Shown here one piece after another: positions 1 through 8,486 of a stretch of DNA of 8,537 nt (its first letter is position 1; each line of letters opens with the position of its first letter). The DNA lies in the NCBI GenBank assembly GCA_964576115.1, contig CAZNUA010000033.1, forward strand, positions 1-8,537, written 5' to 3'. This stretch comes from CAYSYY01 sp964576115 [NCBI: uncultured Gemmatimonadota bacterium]. GTDB taxonomy: Bacteria; Blakebacterota; Blakebacteria; Blakebacterales. The notes under the pieces were generated by a model, which was given only the letters and a program-made list of their open reading frames with translations, had not been told where the DNA came from and made no database searches. Made by a program: the position numbers and the translations under genes.

Positions 1-287
1 GCGCCGCGGTTGTTCAAAACCTGGTTGAGCAGATCGAAGAGCAGTCCGCCGGCCACTGCCCCGGCCATGGTCAGCAGGACCGTCTGCTGGCCGTGCTCGG
101 CGGCATTGTGCAGGACTTCGGCGAAAAGTTCGATGGTGAGCGCGAAGAGCAGCGCCCCGGCGCCGAAAGCCATCAGGGCCGAGGTGATCTTGCGCCCCGG
201 GCGCAGCAGCAGCCCGATCCAGGCCCCCAGGGGCAGGGAGATCGCACTGACGATCCCCCAGAAGAACGCCGAGCGGACGAGTTCCAT
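1..287 (-). CDS. ZIP-like metal permease, N-terminal part (runs off the window)
   Basis: The minus-strand frame opens at an ATG (plus 285-287) and stays open to the window edge, giving 95 codons. The N-terminus reads MELVRSAFFWGIVSAISLPL, followed by GAWIGLLLRP, so the first membrane helix spans about residues 8-28. A second helix follows around residues 35-52 (ALMAFGAGALLFALTIELF) and a third around 70-85 (MAGAVAGGLLFDLLNQ). Small-residue-rich helices, a polar LTIELFAE stretch inside a helix, and a GGLLFDLLNQVLNNRG ending resemble bacterial ZIP-type permeases (divalent metal transport at the inner membrane). The call rests on recalled resemblance and the protein is incomplete, so substrate cannot be inferred. 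An in-frame TAG lies 18 nt upstream of the ATG, which supports this start, although no good Shine-Dalgarno is visible. It is divergent from the aminotransferase gene. Confidence 0.6.
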   Translation of the reverse strand, partial: MELVRSAFFWGIVSAISLPLGAWIGLLLRPGRKITSALMAFGAGALLFALTIELFAEVLHNAAEHGQQTVLLTMAGAVAGGLLFDLLNQVLNNRG

Positions 288-298
288 GATCAGTAGCT

Positions 299-354
299 GA
301 ATCTACACCCGGGCCTCGACACTCCCGGGGTTCCGGTGCAACCGGCGTAGATTC
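299..354. repeat. Inverted repeat in the divergent promoter region
   Basis: GAATCTACACC (299-309) and GGCGTAGATTC (344-354) are inverted copies matching at 10 of 11 positions, with 34 bp between them. One arm lies 11 nt upstream of the permease start and the other overlaps a weak candidate -35 (TAGATT, 348-353; -10 TATCCT, 371-376) for the aminotransferase. The placement fits an operator shared by two divergent genes. The spacing is too long for a simple hairpin and no T-run follows. The regulator is unknown. Confidence 0.35.
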
Positions 355-395
355 CACTCCCGGTGTCCGCTATCCTGCATCCTGCTCCCCGCGGC

Positions 396-401
396 AGGAG
401 G
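396..401 (+). promoter_or_regulatory. Ribosome binding site of the aminotransferase
   Basis: A perfect AGGAGG lies 4 nt before the ATG at 406 and 7 nt before the adjacent ATG at 409. The second spacing is the better one, so translation probably starts at 409. The proteins differ by a single methionine. Confidence 0.75.
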
Positions 402-408
402 ACAGATG

Positions 409-1491
409 ATGCACTTCGAACCGATCCGGTACATGCAGTGGTACAAGACGCGCCCCCACACCCGCTACAGCCTGGCCCGCAGCGGGGTCGAGCCCCGCAC
501 CCTCGACCAGGTCGATCTGGCCTGGGAGGATCTGGAACTGTCGGGCACCGACTACTACGGGTACCCGCCCCTGCTCGAACAGATCGCCGCCCGCTACGGG
601 GTCGACCCGCAGAACATCGTCTCGACCCTGGGCACCTCGGGAGCGCTCTTCCTGATCTGCGCCGCCCTGCTCTCCGAAGGTGACCGGGTGGTGGTAGAGA
701 CTCCCGTGTATGAGACGGTCACGGCCCTGCCGCAGGCCTGCGGAGCCGAGATCGCCCTGATCGAGCGCCGCTTCGAGAACGGCTGGCAGATCGATCCCGA
801 GGAGTTCGCCGCCGCGGTGACGCCGGGCACGAAAATGGTCCTGCTCACCAACCTGCACAATCCGACCGGAGCGCAGCTGCCCGAGGAGCGGCTGGCCGAA
901 TTCGCCGCCTTCTGCGCCGATCGCGGTGCGTGGCTGGTGATCGACGAGGTCTATCGGGAGTTTCCCGACGAATTGATCGGTACCACGTCGTTCGGAATCG
1001 CTCCGAGCGTGATCACCTGTTCGAGCCTGTGCAAGGTGTGGGGCCTGGGCGACCTGCGCTGCGGCTGGATCCTGGCCCCCGATGAACTGATCGGCCTGCT
1101 GCGGGCTGCGGTCGATCACGTTTTCGTCGAGCACGCCTTCGTGGCCGAGAGGATCGCCGCCGCCCTCTTCGGCCGGCTCGACGCACTGCGCGCCGAGCGC
1201 CGCGAACAGACCGCTCGCAACCGGGCACTGGTGACCGCCTTTATCGAGAGCCGCCCCGAGCTCTCGTGGGTGCCCCCCGCCGACGGCGTGGTCGCCTTCC
1301 CCCGTCTGGCCGACGGTCTCTCGGCCGACGAGCTGGCCGAGCGGCTGGCCCGCGACCATGACACCGAACTCACCCCCGGCTCGCATTTCGCAGCCCCCCG
1401 TCACCTGCGGCTCGGCTTCGGCGGTCCGACCGAAGAACTCGAAATTGCACTCGGGTACGTGGGGCGGGCCCTGGATGATCTGAAGGGCTGA
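409..1491 (+). CDS. PLP-dependent aminotransferase, class I/II (fold type I)
   Basis: This is a complete 360-residue enzyme, somewhat short for a class I/II aminotransferase (usually about 380-400). Fold-type I landmarks are all present: GYPPLLEQIAARYGV near the N-terminus (about 51-65), the GTSGALFLI cofactor-phosphate loop (about 75-83), HNPTG with Asn151, DEVY with Asp179 and Tyr182, SSLCK with Lys209 as the Schiff-base lysine, Arg217 in the DLRCGW motif, and Arg334 in HLRLGFG as the likely substrate-carboxylate arginine. The family transfers an amino group between an amino acid and a 2-oxo acid using pyridoxal phosphate in the cytoplasm. The sequence does not fix the substrate, and related small enzymes include beta-lyases and specialised synthases. 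A perfect AGGAGG precedes it. It is divergent from the permease and stands alone downstream. G/C-rich third positions match uvrA, so it looks native. Confidence 0.9.
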   Translation: MHFEPIRYMQWYKTRPHTRYSLARSGVEPRTLDQVDLAWEDLELSGTDYYGYPPLLEQIAARYGVDPQNIVSTLGTSGALFLICAALLSEGDRVVVETPVYETVTALPQACGAEIALIERRFENGWQIDPEEFAAAVTPGTKMVLLTNLHNPTGAQLPEERLAEFAAFCADRGAWLVIDEVYREFPDELIGTTSFGIAPSVITCSSLCKVWGLGDLRCGWILAPDELIGLLRAAVDHVFVEHAFVAERIAAALFGRLDALRAERREQTARNRALVTAFIESRPELSWVPPADGVVAFPRLADGLSADELAERLARDHDTELTPGSHFAAPRHLRLGFGGPTEELEIALGYVGRALDDLKG

Positions 1492-1566
1492 GTGCAGCCG
1501 CTACACCATTACCGTCGAACGCGGGACGGGACCATACAGAGCGGAAACAGAATCCGACCGGAGTGA

Positions 1567-1589
1567 TGCAGGGGCGGTATATCCCTGCA
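1567..1589. repeat. Short perfect inverted repeat downstream of the aminotransferase
   Basis: TGCAGGG (1567-1573) pairs exactly with CCCTGCA (1583-1589) around a 9-nt loop, 75 nt after the aminotransferase stop codon. Only a TTT follows a few bases later, so it is at best a weak terminator. It could instead be a protein-binding palindrome upstream of the fic promoter. Nothing else is recognisable between 1492 and 1605. Confidence 0.35.
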
Positions 1590-1605
1590 GGTCGTTTCCG
1601 GGCAG

Positions 1606-1650
1606 AATAGCCTAAATATCGCTCGACATAATAACCTAAATATGTTAAAT
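1606..1650 (+). promoter_or_regulatory. Predicted fic promoter overlapped by two direct repeats
   Basis: Two copies of AATARCCTAAATAT lie at 1606-1619 and 1630-1643, 24 bp apart and differing at one base (G or A). The region is abruptly AT-rich against its GC-rich surroundings. A candidate sigma-70 promoter is TCGACA (1623-1628) with a 16-bp spacer to TTAAAT (1645-1650), which puts transcription start near 1657. The second repeat fills the spacer between -35 and -10, the classic position for a repressor site. The downstream copy continues into GTTA, making a longer element that recurs upstream of the ATPase gene. Confidence 0.5.
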
Positions 1651-1729
1651 CAAAGTAACAGAAAACCCGCACGACTTGATTCCCGGGAAACACGGACCGA
1701 CGACCCCGGCACGAAACGGGACGAGGGAC

Positions 1730-3259
1730 ATGGCGAAACCACAGGAAAAACTGGCAGAGTCCCTGGAAACTCTGAGAACCCTTCAAGACCAGGGTCGTAT
1801 CGCCATCCATTCCGCCGATCTGTCACGGACGCATCGCGAACGTCTGCTCAGGGGCGGATTCCTTCAGATGGTCATGAAGGGCTGGTACATTGCGGTCCGT
1901 CCGGATGCCGTCGGGGAGACGAACTCCTGGTACGCCTCCTTCTGGGACTTCTGCTCCGAATACCTGGACCACCGTTTCGGTGAAGACTGGTGCCTGTCAC
2001 CGGAGCAATCGATCTCCCTGCATGCGGGAAACCGGACCGTCCCGACCCAGCTGATGGTCCGTTCACCTCGAGGGAGCAACTCGGCTACGTCCCTGCTGCA
2101 TGGTACATCCCTTTTCGATCTCCGGCTCGAGCCGCCGTCGGAGGGGGATGCGATCGAGCAGGATGGCCTGCGCCTGTATGCGCTCCCCGCCGCGCTCATC
2201 GCCAGCTCTCCGAGGATTTTCGAACGCGCTCCTACTGACGTCCGGGTGGCGCTGACGATGGTCCGCGATGTATCGGAGCTCCTGGAACGCCTCCTGGACG
2301 GCGGGAACAGCACTATCGCCGGACGGTTGGCCGGCGCGTTCCGGAACGTCGGGCGCAACCGCATCGCGGATGACATCGTGGCGTCCATGCACAGCGCCGG
2401 ATATTCGGTACGGGAGAAGGATCCGTTCGCCCGTCGTGTCGAACTCCACCTGTCTCATCCTTCCACATCGACGGCTGCGGACCGGATACGGATCATGTGG
2501 CAGCAGATGCGGGAGTCGGTCCCCGGGGACTTCCCGAACCCTCCGGATCGGGTGGATGGTGAGGATGACTATTTGGAGAGGGTGCAGGAGACGTATGCGG
2601 CAGATGCCTATCACTCGCTGTCGATCGAGGGCTACCGGGTCAGATCGGACCTCATCGAGCGGGTAAGGAGCGGTGACTGGAACCCGGATACGATCCAGAG
2701 GGACTCCGAGCATCGTGATGCCCTCGCAGCGCGCGGCTACTGGCAGGCCTTCCAGATGGTTCAGAGAAGCCTGCGCCGGGCATTGCAGGGAGAGAATCCC
2801 GGGAGAGTGGCCGAAGAAGACCACGGCACCTGGTACCGGGAACTGTTCGCTCCGAGTGTAGCGGCGGGGATAGTGCGGGCGGCCGATCTGGCGGGTTACC
2901 GGAATGGACAGGTCTATATCCAGGGGTCGATGTACGTCCCGCTGCAGAGTGAAGCGGCGCGGGATGCCATGCCGGTTTTCTTCGATCTGCTGAAGTCGGA
3001 GACAGAACCGTCTGTCCGAGTGATCCTCGGCCACTTCCTGTTCGTCTATATCCATCCCTATGGGGATGGCAACGGCCGCCTGGGACGATTCCTGATGAAC
3101 CTCATGCTGGCGGCCGGGGGGTATCCCTGGACGATCATCCCGGTGCAGGAACGGGATGCCTATATGGATACTCTGGAAGTCGCCAGTGTGAGAGGCGACC
3201 TACTCCCGTTCACGCGTTTCCTGGCGCGGCTTGTCGAACGGAGATCAGGGGATACATAG
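1730..3259 (+). CDS. Fic-domain AMP-transferase with N-terminal AbiEi-like winged helix
   Basis: This is a 509-residue, probably two-part protein. The N-terminus (about 1-75) runs KLAESLETLRTLQDQGR, then SADLSRTHRERLLRGGFLQ and MVMKGWYIAVRP, a pattern like the winged-helix region of AbiEi-type antitoxins (type IV toxin-antitoxin) that binds promoter DNA. A linking region follows to about residue 270. The C-terminal Fic domain has the inhibitory-helix motif SLSIEG (296-301, Glu300; consensus [S/T]xxxE[G/N]) ahead of the core, which marks a class II, self-inhibited Fic protein. The catalytic loop HPYGDGNGRLGR (442-453) keeps His442, Asp446, Asn448, Arg450 and Arg453; Tyr replaces the usual Phe. 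Fic enzymes usually transfer AMP from ATP to a hydroxyl side chain of a target protein. The target here is unknown. An upstream in-frame ATG at 1676 exists, but the start at 1730 has GAGG close by and fits the family N-terminus. It converges on the ATPase gene, and its base use is less GC-biased than uvrA. Confidence 0.85.
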   Translation: MAKPQEKLAESLETLRTLQDQGRIAIHSADLSRTHRERLLRGGFLQMVMKGWYIAVRPDAVGETNSWYASFWDFCSEYLDHRFGEDWCLSPEQSISLHAGNRTVPTQLMVRSPRGSNSATSLLHGTSLFDLRLEPPSEGDAIEQDGLRLYALPAALIASSPRIFERAPTDVRVALTMVRDVSELLERLLDGGNSTIAGRLAGAFRNVGRNRIADDIVASMHSAGYSVREKDPFARRVELHLSHPSTSTAADRIRIMWQQMRESVPGDFPNPPDRVDGEDDYLERVQETYAADAYHSLSIEGYRVRSDLIERVRSGDWNPDTIQRDSEHRDALAARGYWQAFQMVQRSLRRALQGENPGRVAEEDHGTWYRELFAPSVAAGIVRAADLAGYRNGQVYIQGSMYVPLQSEAARDAMPVFFDLLKSETEPSVRVILGHFLFVYIHPYGDGNGRLGRFLMNLMLAAGGYPWTIIPVQERDAYMDTLEVASVRGDLLPFTRFLARLVERRSGDT

Positions 3260-3281
3260 CTGAATTTTGACCTCGTCGCCT

Positions 3282-3440
3282 ATTTTCAAAACACTCTTCA
3301 TACACGTTCTCAATGAAAACAACCTCTTCGTCAGTCTGGGCGTTGAATTCCTTCGTCCCGTCTCATTTTTTCAGACTCCCTAACCCCTGATCCAGAAAGT
3401 GATGCAGGAGCTCTATTGTGTCGGTAGGTATATCGGCGAT
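3282..3440 (-). pseudogene. Decayed C-terminal fragment, possibly of a second Fic-like protein
   Basis: Between the two convergent accessory genes the minus strand has one reading frame with protein-like content and no start codon. It reads IADIPTDTIELLHHFLDQG then LGSLKK, hits a TGA (plus 3363-3365), and continues in the same frame as DGTKEFNAQTDEEVVFIENV and YEECFEN. The KEF...TDEEV...IE..Y...F pattern resembles, from memory, the C-terminal tail of some Fic-family proteins, where an arginine-rich stretch replaces the stop. A TAG lies just upstream at 3441-3443, so the frame is closed on that side too. The piece lies downstream of the ATPase on the same strand. The assignment is tentative. 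The claim that this is decayed coding DNA is stronger than the family name. The rest of the 3260-3515 gap shows no convincing terminator. Confidence 0.4.
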
Positions 3441-3515
3441 CTAGAACCCGGGTGCCCTCCCCGAAGGTCTGTCTGATGGCAGCCTGCCTGACTCCGGATC
3501 CGCCGATCTGGTCGT

Positions 3516-4982
3516 TCAGCCGGTCGAGCGGAACAGTTCGTCGAGGTCCCAGGCGATGACCGGGCGCTCTCCCTGTTCCTTCAGGATCTCGCGGAAGGAA
3601 TCTCTGAAGCCCGCCGCGGATACGAACAGAAACGGGGCCTCGGCTTCCAGTGCTTCGTGGGCCCAACCCTGGCCGCTGGTCGCGAGGCGCTCCAGTGCCT
3701 GCACATGATCCACGGTGAGATACGCCCCTGCGGGGCGTGTCTGGAACTTGATGGCTCCGGTCATCAGTCTGCCATCGAGGAGCCGAGCCACGATATCGAT
3801 CTCGACCGGACGGCGTTCCCGGTCCTTCCCTTCCCACCGGCCCCATTCGTGGATGTCCGGCAGCCCCTTTCCGGGAGCCAGTCGAGGATAGGACTGCCGG
3901 ACAACGTCCTCAAAGACCTCTTTTCCGACGTGTGCCGGCCAGCGCTCCCCGGCAAGCCGCTGCTCCCAGACCGCACGAGGGCCGGAAGCGGCGATCGCCG
4001 ACTCGTTGGGCAGGACGATCCCGTAGTAGAAACGCTGGGCCGGATCTGACACGCGGTAGCGTATGGCCTGGTTATCCGGAGCCGCAAAATTTCGTTCCTC
4101 CTCCAGGTACTCAAGCCGGACCAGTTCCTTGACCATGCGCTTCAGTGGTGTATCGACCTGCTGGCCGAGATCGGCTGCGATCTCCCCAACCTCCCGTCGC
4201 TTGAGACCGATACTGGCCAGGATCGAACGGTACCTGGCAACGTCCCGGAAGCCTTCTTCCTGTTCCAGTGCGGTCTCCACCTGGATGCGTACACGACCAT
4301 CAGGGGAGAGCAGGAGGTCGATGATGTTTTCTGTCAGGGATTCAGCGTCGTCCACGGCGTCCAGATACTTCGGAGTTCCCCCGAATGCAGCGTAGCAGAG
4401 GACCCTATCCCGGGGATCGTATCGCGGCACCATCTGCCCGGCATCGAAATAGTCAAAGGGAGGCAGACGTCGGCGCCAGTCGAGCCGGCCGAACAGCGGG
4501 GAACCACCCCCCTCGAGAGCCTTCATCGTATGAACTGCGGAACCGGAGAGTACGAGGAGCAGGCTCCCGTCTCGTTTGATCTCACTCTCCCACACGGCAT
4601 TCAGCTCGGAGGCAACCTCCTTGAGTCCCTCATCCGAGGAGGCGAGGTATTGGAACTCGTCCAGGATGATGACTAGCGGCCTGTCCCGCCGCAGTTCGAA
4701 GAGGGTCCGGAAGATAGTTCTCCAGGTAGGGTGGTCCTCCTCGCGCAGCTCGGATTTCGCCCAAACCGAGGCCTCGTGGAGAAGTGCCCTCCGGTTGATC
4801 TCCGGTGAGGTCGCCGAGGCCGTGAAGTAGAATACAGCTTCCTTGTCCTCCCAGGCATTTGTCAGAAGAAATGTCTTCCCGATCCTCCTCCGCCCATAAA
4901 GGAGGGCAAGGTGACGACCCTGCCCGGCAGCGAGCTCACGCAACCTCCTGACCTCGTTGTGACGGTCGACCAGCCTGTCCAT
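3516..4982 (-). CDS. Archaeal-type AAA ATPase with DUF234 C-terminal domain
   Basis: This is a 488-residue, apparently complete protein. The N-terminal ATPase domain opens with VDRHNEVRRLREL, then Walker A GRRRIGKT (30-37, Lys36), Walker B LVIILDEFQYL (103-113, Asp108 and Glu109), a sensor-like VLSGSAVHTM (144-153) and a candidate arginine finger in LFGR (163-166). The FGGTPKYL motif (200-207) is typical of this ATPase class. A winged-helix-like stretch follows (about 250-300, with the VRLEYLEEE hairpin). The C-terminus (about 350-450) matches DUF234, a PD-(D/E)XK-like fold: EIDIVA (394-399, Asp396) and GAIKF (409-413, Lys412). The acidic residue expected two positions before that lysine is Ala410, so nuclease activity is doubtful. 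The family's cellular role is poorly defined. AGGGAG lies 8 nt before the ATG. It converges on fic and has its own AT-rich promoter. Confidence 0.85.
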   Translation of the reverse strand: MDRLVDRHNEVRRLRELAAGQGRHLALLYGRRRIGKTFLLTNAWEDKEAVFYFTASATSPEINRRALLHEASVWAKSELREEDHPTWRTIFRTLFELRRDRPLVIILDEFQYLASSDEGLKEVASELNAVWESEIKRDGSLLLVLSGSAVHTMKALEGGGSPLFGRLDWRRRLPPFDYFDAGQMVPRYDPRDRVLCYAAFGGTPKYLDAVDDAESLTENIIDLLLSPDGRVRIQVETALEQEEGFRDVARYRSILASIGLKRREVGEIAADLGQQVDTPLKRMVKELVRLEYLEEERNFAAPDNQAIRYRVSDPAQRFYYGIVLPNESAIAASGPRAVWEQRLAGERWPAHVGKEVFEDVVRQSYPRLAPGKGLPDIHEWGRWEGKDRERRPVEIDIVARLLDGRLMTGAIKFQTRPAGAYLTVDHVQALERLATSGQGWAHEALEAEAPFLFVSAAGFRDSFREILKEQGERPVIAWDLDELFRSTG

Positions 4983-5015
4983 CAGTTCAGCTCCCTGTCC
5001 GGAATTGCTACCTCA

Positions 5016-5051
5016 TTCCCGTCCGGAAACGGCTCTTTTCCGCCTCGGGAA
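5016..5051 (-). repeat. Imperfect stem-loop in the ATPase leader
   Basis: TTCCCG (5016-5021) pairs with CGGGAA (5046-5051), and CGGAAA (5024-5029) pairs with TTTCCG (5037-5042). The loop is 7 nt, with a small internal loop between the two helices. It would lie in the untranslated leader of the ATPase transcript, about 34 nt before the start codon. No U-run follows it on the minus strand, so it does not look like an intrinsic terminator. A structured leader or a binding site are the alternatives. Confidence 0.4.
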
Positions 5052-5056
5052 CCACG

Positions 5057-5089
5057 AGTGTATCCATCCGGAGTTTACGGATGGACACT
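5057..5089 (-). repeat. Stem-loop at the predicted 5' end of the ATPase transcript
   Basis: TCCATCCG (5063-5070) pairs perfectly with CGGATGGA (5078-5085) around a 7-nt loop. AGTG (5057-5060) and CACT (5086-5089) extend the stem across a 2-nt bulge. With the promoter predicted at 5097-5126, this hairpin would sit at the very start of the mRNA, which might stabilise it or regulate it. It could also be a palindromic protein site just downstream of the promoter. Confidence 0.45.
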
Positions 5090-5096
5090 ACCCAAC

Positions 5097-5137
5097 ACAA
5101 TAGCTTACTAACATATTAGGTGTCTAGTGTGTTAGGT
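5097..5137 (-). promoter_or_regulatory. Predicted ATPase promoter with the same element as fic
   Basis: Read on the minus strand, two CACCTAA copies start 16 nt apart (plus-strand TTAGGT at 5132-5137 and 5116-5121). Between them lies TAGACA (plus 5121-5126), a five-of-six match to the -35 consensus, and 18 nt further on TATTGT (plus 5097-5102) is a four-of-six -10. The downstream copy continues as CCTAATATGTTAG (plus 5108-5120). This matches the fic promoter's CCTAAATATGTTA apart from one missing A. The shared element falls in the spacer in both cases. Transcription would start near 5090, giving a leader of about 108 nt. Confidence 0.5.
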
Positions 5138-5148
5138 GGCAATTTATT

Positions 5149-5300
5149 CCGTTCGGCGCTCAGCAGTTCCTTCTCCCGCAGGAACCGGAACACGTCGGCG
5201 GTGAACAGCTCCCGTAGCACCGGCCGGTCCCAGCCGAAGATCGGAAGGAATCCCAGTGATCCTGGAGGAGCCGGTAGAGATGGCTTTTCGTAAATTCCGT
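5149..5300 (-). pseudogene. Frameshifted transposase-like fragment
   Basis: Two adjacent minus-strand frames read as protein and join if one base is restored around 5242-5246. The first (5300 down to 5244) gives TEFTKSHLYRLLQDHWDSF. The second (5241 down to 5149) gives IFGWDRPVLRELFTADVF then RFLREKELLSAER. The combined pattern, an LYRxxxDHxxxF segment leading to a WDRPVxREL segment, resembles from memory the N-terminal region of IS91/ISCR-like transposases. The second frame stays open to a TAA inside the ATPase promoter but loses protein-like character after 5149. An ATG at 5320-5322 opens the second frame, but the first part of that ORF is low-quality, so I do not call it a gene. The fragment lies between uvrA and the ATPase promoter and may mark the edge of the insert. 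The family name is tentative. Confidence 0.4.
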
Positions 5301-5345
5301 GGTCGATACGCCACGATCGCATGAGCGGATGGCGGGTGATCAGTA

Positions 5346-8156
<2,811 letters not shown>

Positions 8157-8486
8157 CGCTCGTCCTGAGGCCGCTTTCCCGGCCTCACGAATCCCGTCCT
8201 CGTTCTGCGTCTTCCGGTACGATCGCCGTCCTGCTGTCCGACGTGTCGTGCGCTGAATGTCACCTGCCCGCATCCCAAGGTAAAGCACGAAAAAAACGCC
8301 CGGCAGTGCCGACTTCGCACCACCGGGCGTCGCTCTCCTTCATCCCCACTCTGTCCAGTCTATACGCAGAAAGGGAGCGGGAAGGTTCATTCCCGGTCCC
8401 GATTCCACTGCTTTCCCGCCATCCGCCCTGAGTACACCGCTTCATCAGGACAACAACGAATCGAGTCTCATTGCGGAAAGGTGTCC
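8157..8486. other. Non-coding stretch between uvrA and the next minus-strand gene
   Basis: This stretch holds the uvrA leader and promoter region (8157-8289), the intrinsic terminator at 8290-8330, and the 3' untranslated region of the upstream gene (8331-8486). I found no convincing sigma-70 promoter for uvrA. A weak pair on the minus strand starts near TTTACC (plus about 8279-8284). The short open frames here lack protein-like content. Confidence 0.5.
8290..8330 (-). terminator. Rho-independent terminator (minus strand)
   Basis: ACGCCCGG (8296-8303) pairs perfectly with CCGGGCGT (8323-8330), with an inner GTGC/GCAC pairing (8306-8309 with 8317-8320) around a 7-nt loop. Seven A's at 8290-8296 become a seven-U tract after the hairpin on minus-strand RNA. 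It ends transcription of the gene that stops at 8487, so uvrA probably has its own promoter downstream of it. Confidence 0.85.

Noticed and set aside
370-1404. 344-codon open frame antisense to the aminotransferase
   Set aside because: It is a by-product of GC-rich codon structure. The opposite strand has all class I/II aminotransferase motifs and a perfect ribosome binding site.
1606-1643. CRISPR or tandem-repeat array from the AATARCCTAAATAT copies
   Set aside because: There are only two copies, each 14 bp, and they overlap a promoter. No spacer-repeat series and no cas genes are present.
1676-1729. Upstream ATG extending the Fic protein by 18 residues
   Set aside because: It has no Shine-Dalgarno, the added residues look like non-coding sequence, and the start at 1730 fits the family N-terminus.
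3331-3846. Minus-strand 171-codon frame overlapping the ATPase 3' end
   Set aside because: Most of it lies out of frame inside the ATPase gene. A short FGEGTRV string near 3450-3475 hinted at a nucleotidyltransferase start, but nothing around it supports that family.
5116-5322. 68-codon minus-strand small gene
   Set aside because: Its first third is not protein-like, whereas an adjacent frame is, and its stop lies inside the ATPase promoter. A frameshifted relic explains it better.
8157-8288. 44-codon N-terminal extension of UvrA
   Set aside because: The family N-terminus begins at 8156, and the added residues have no similarity to UvrA.
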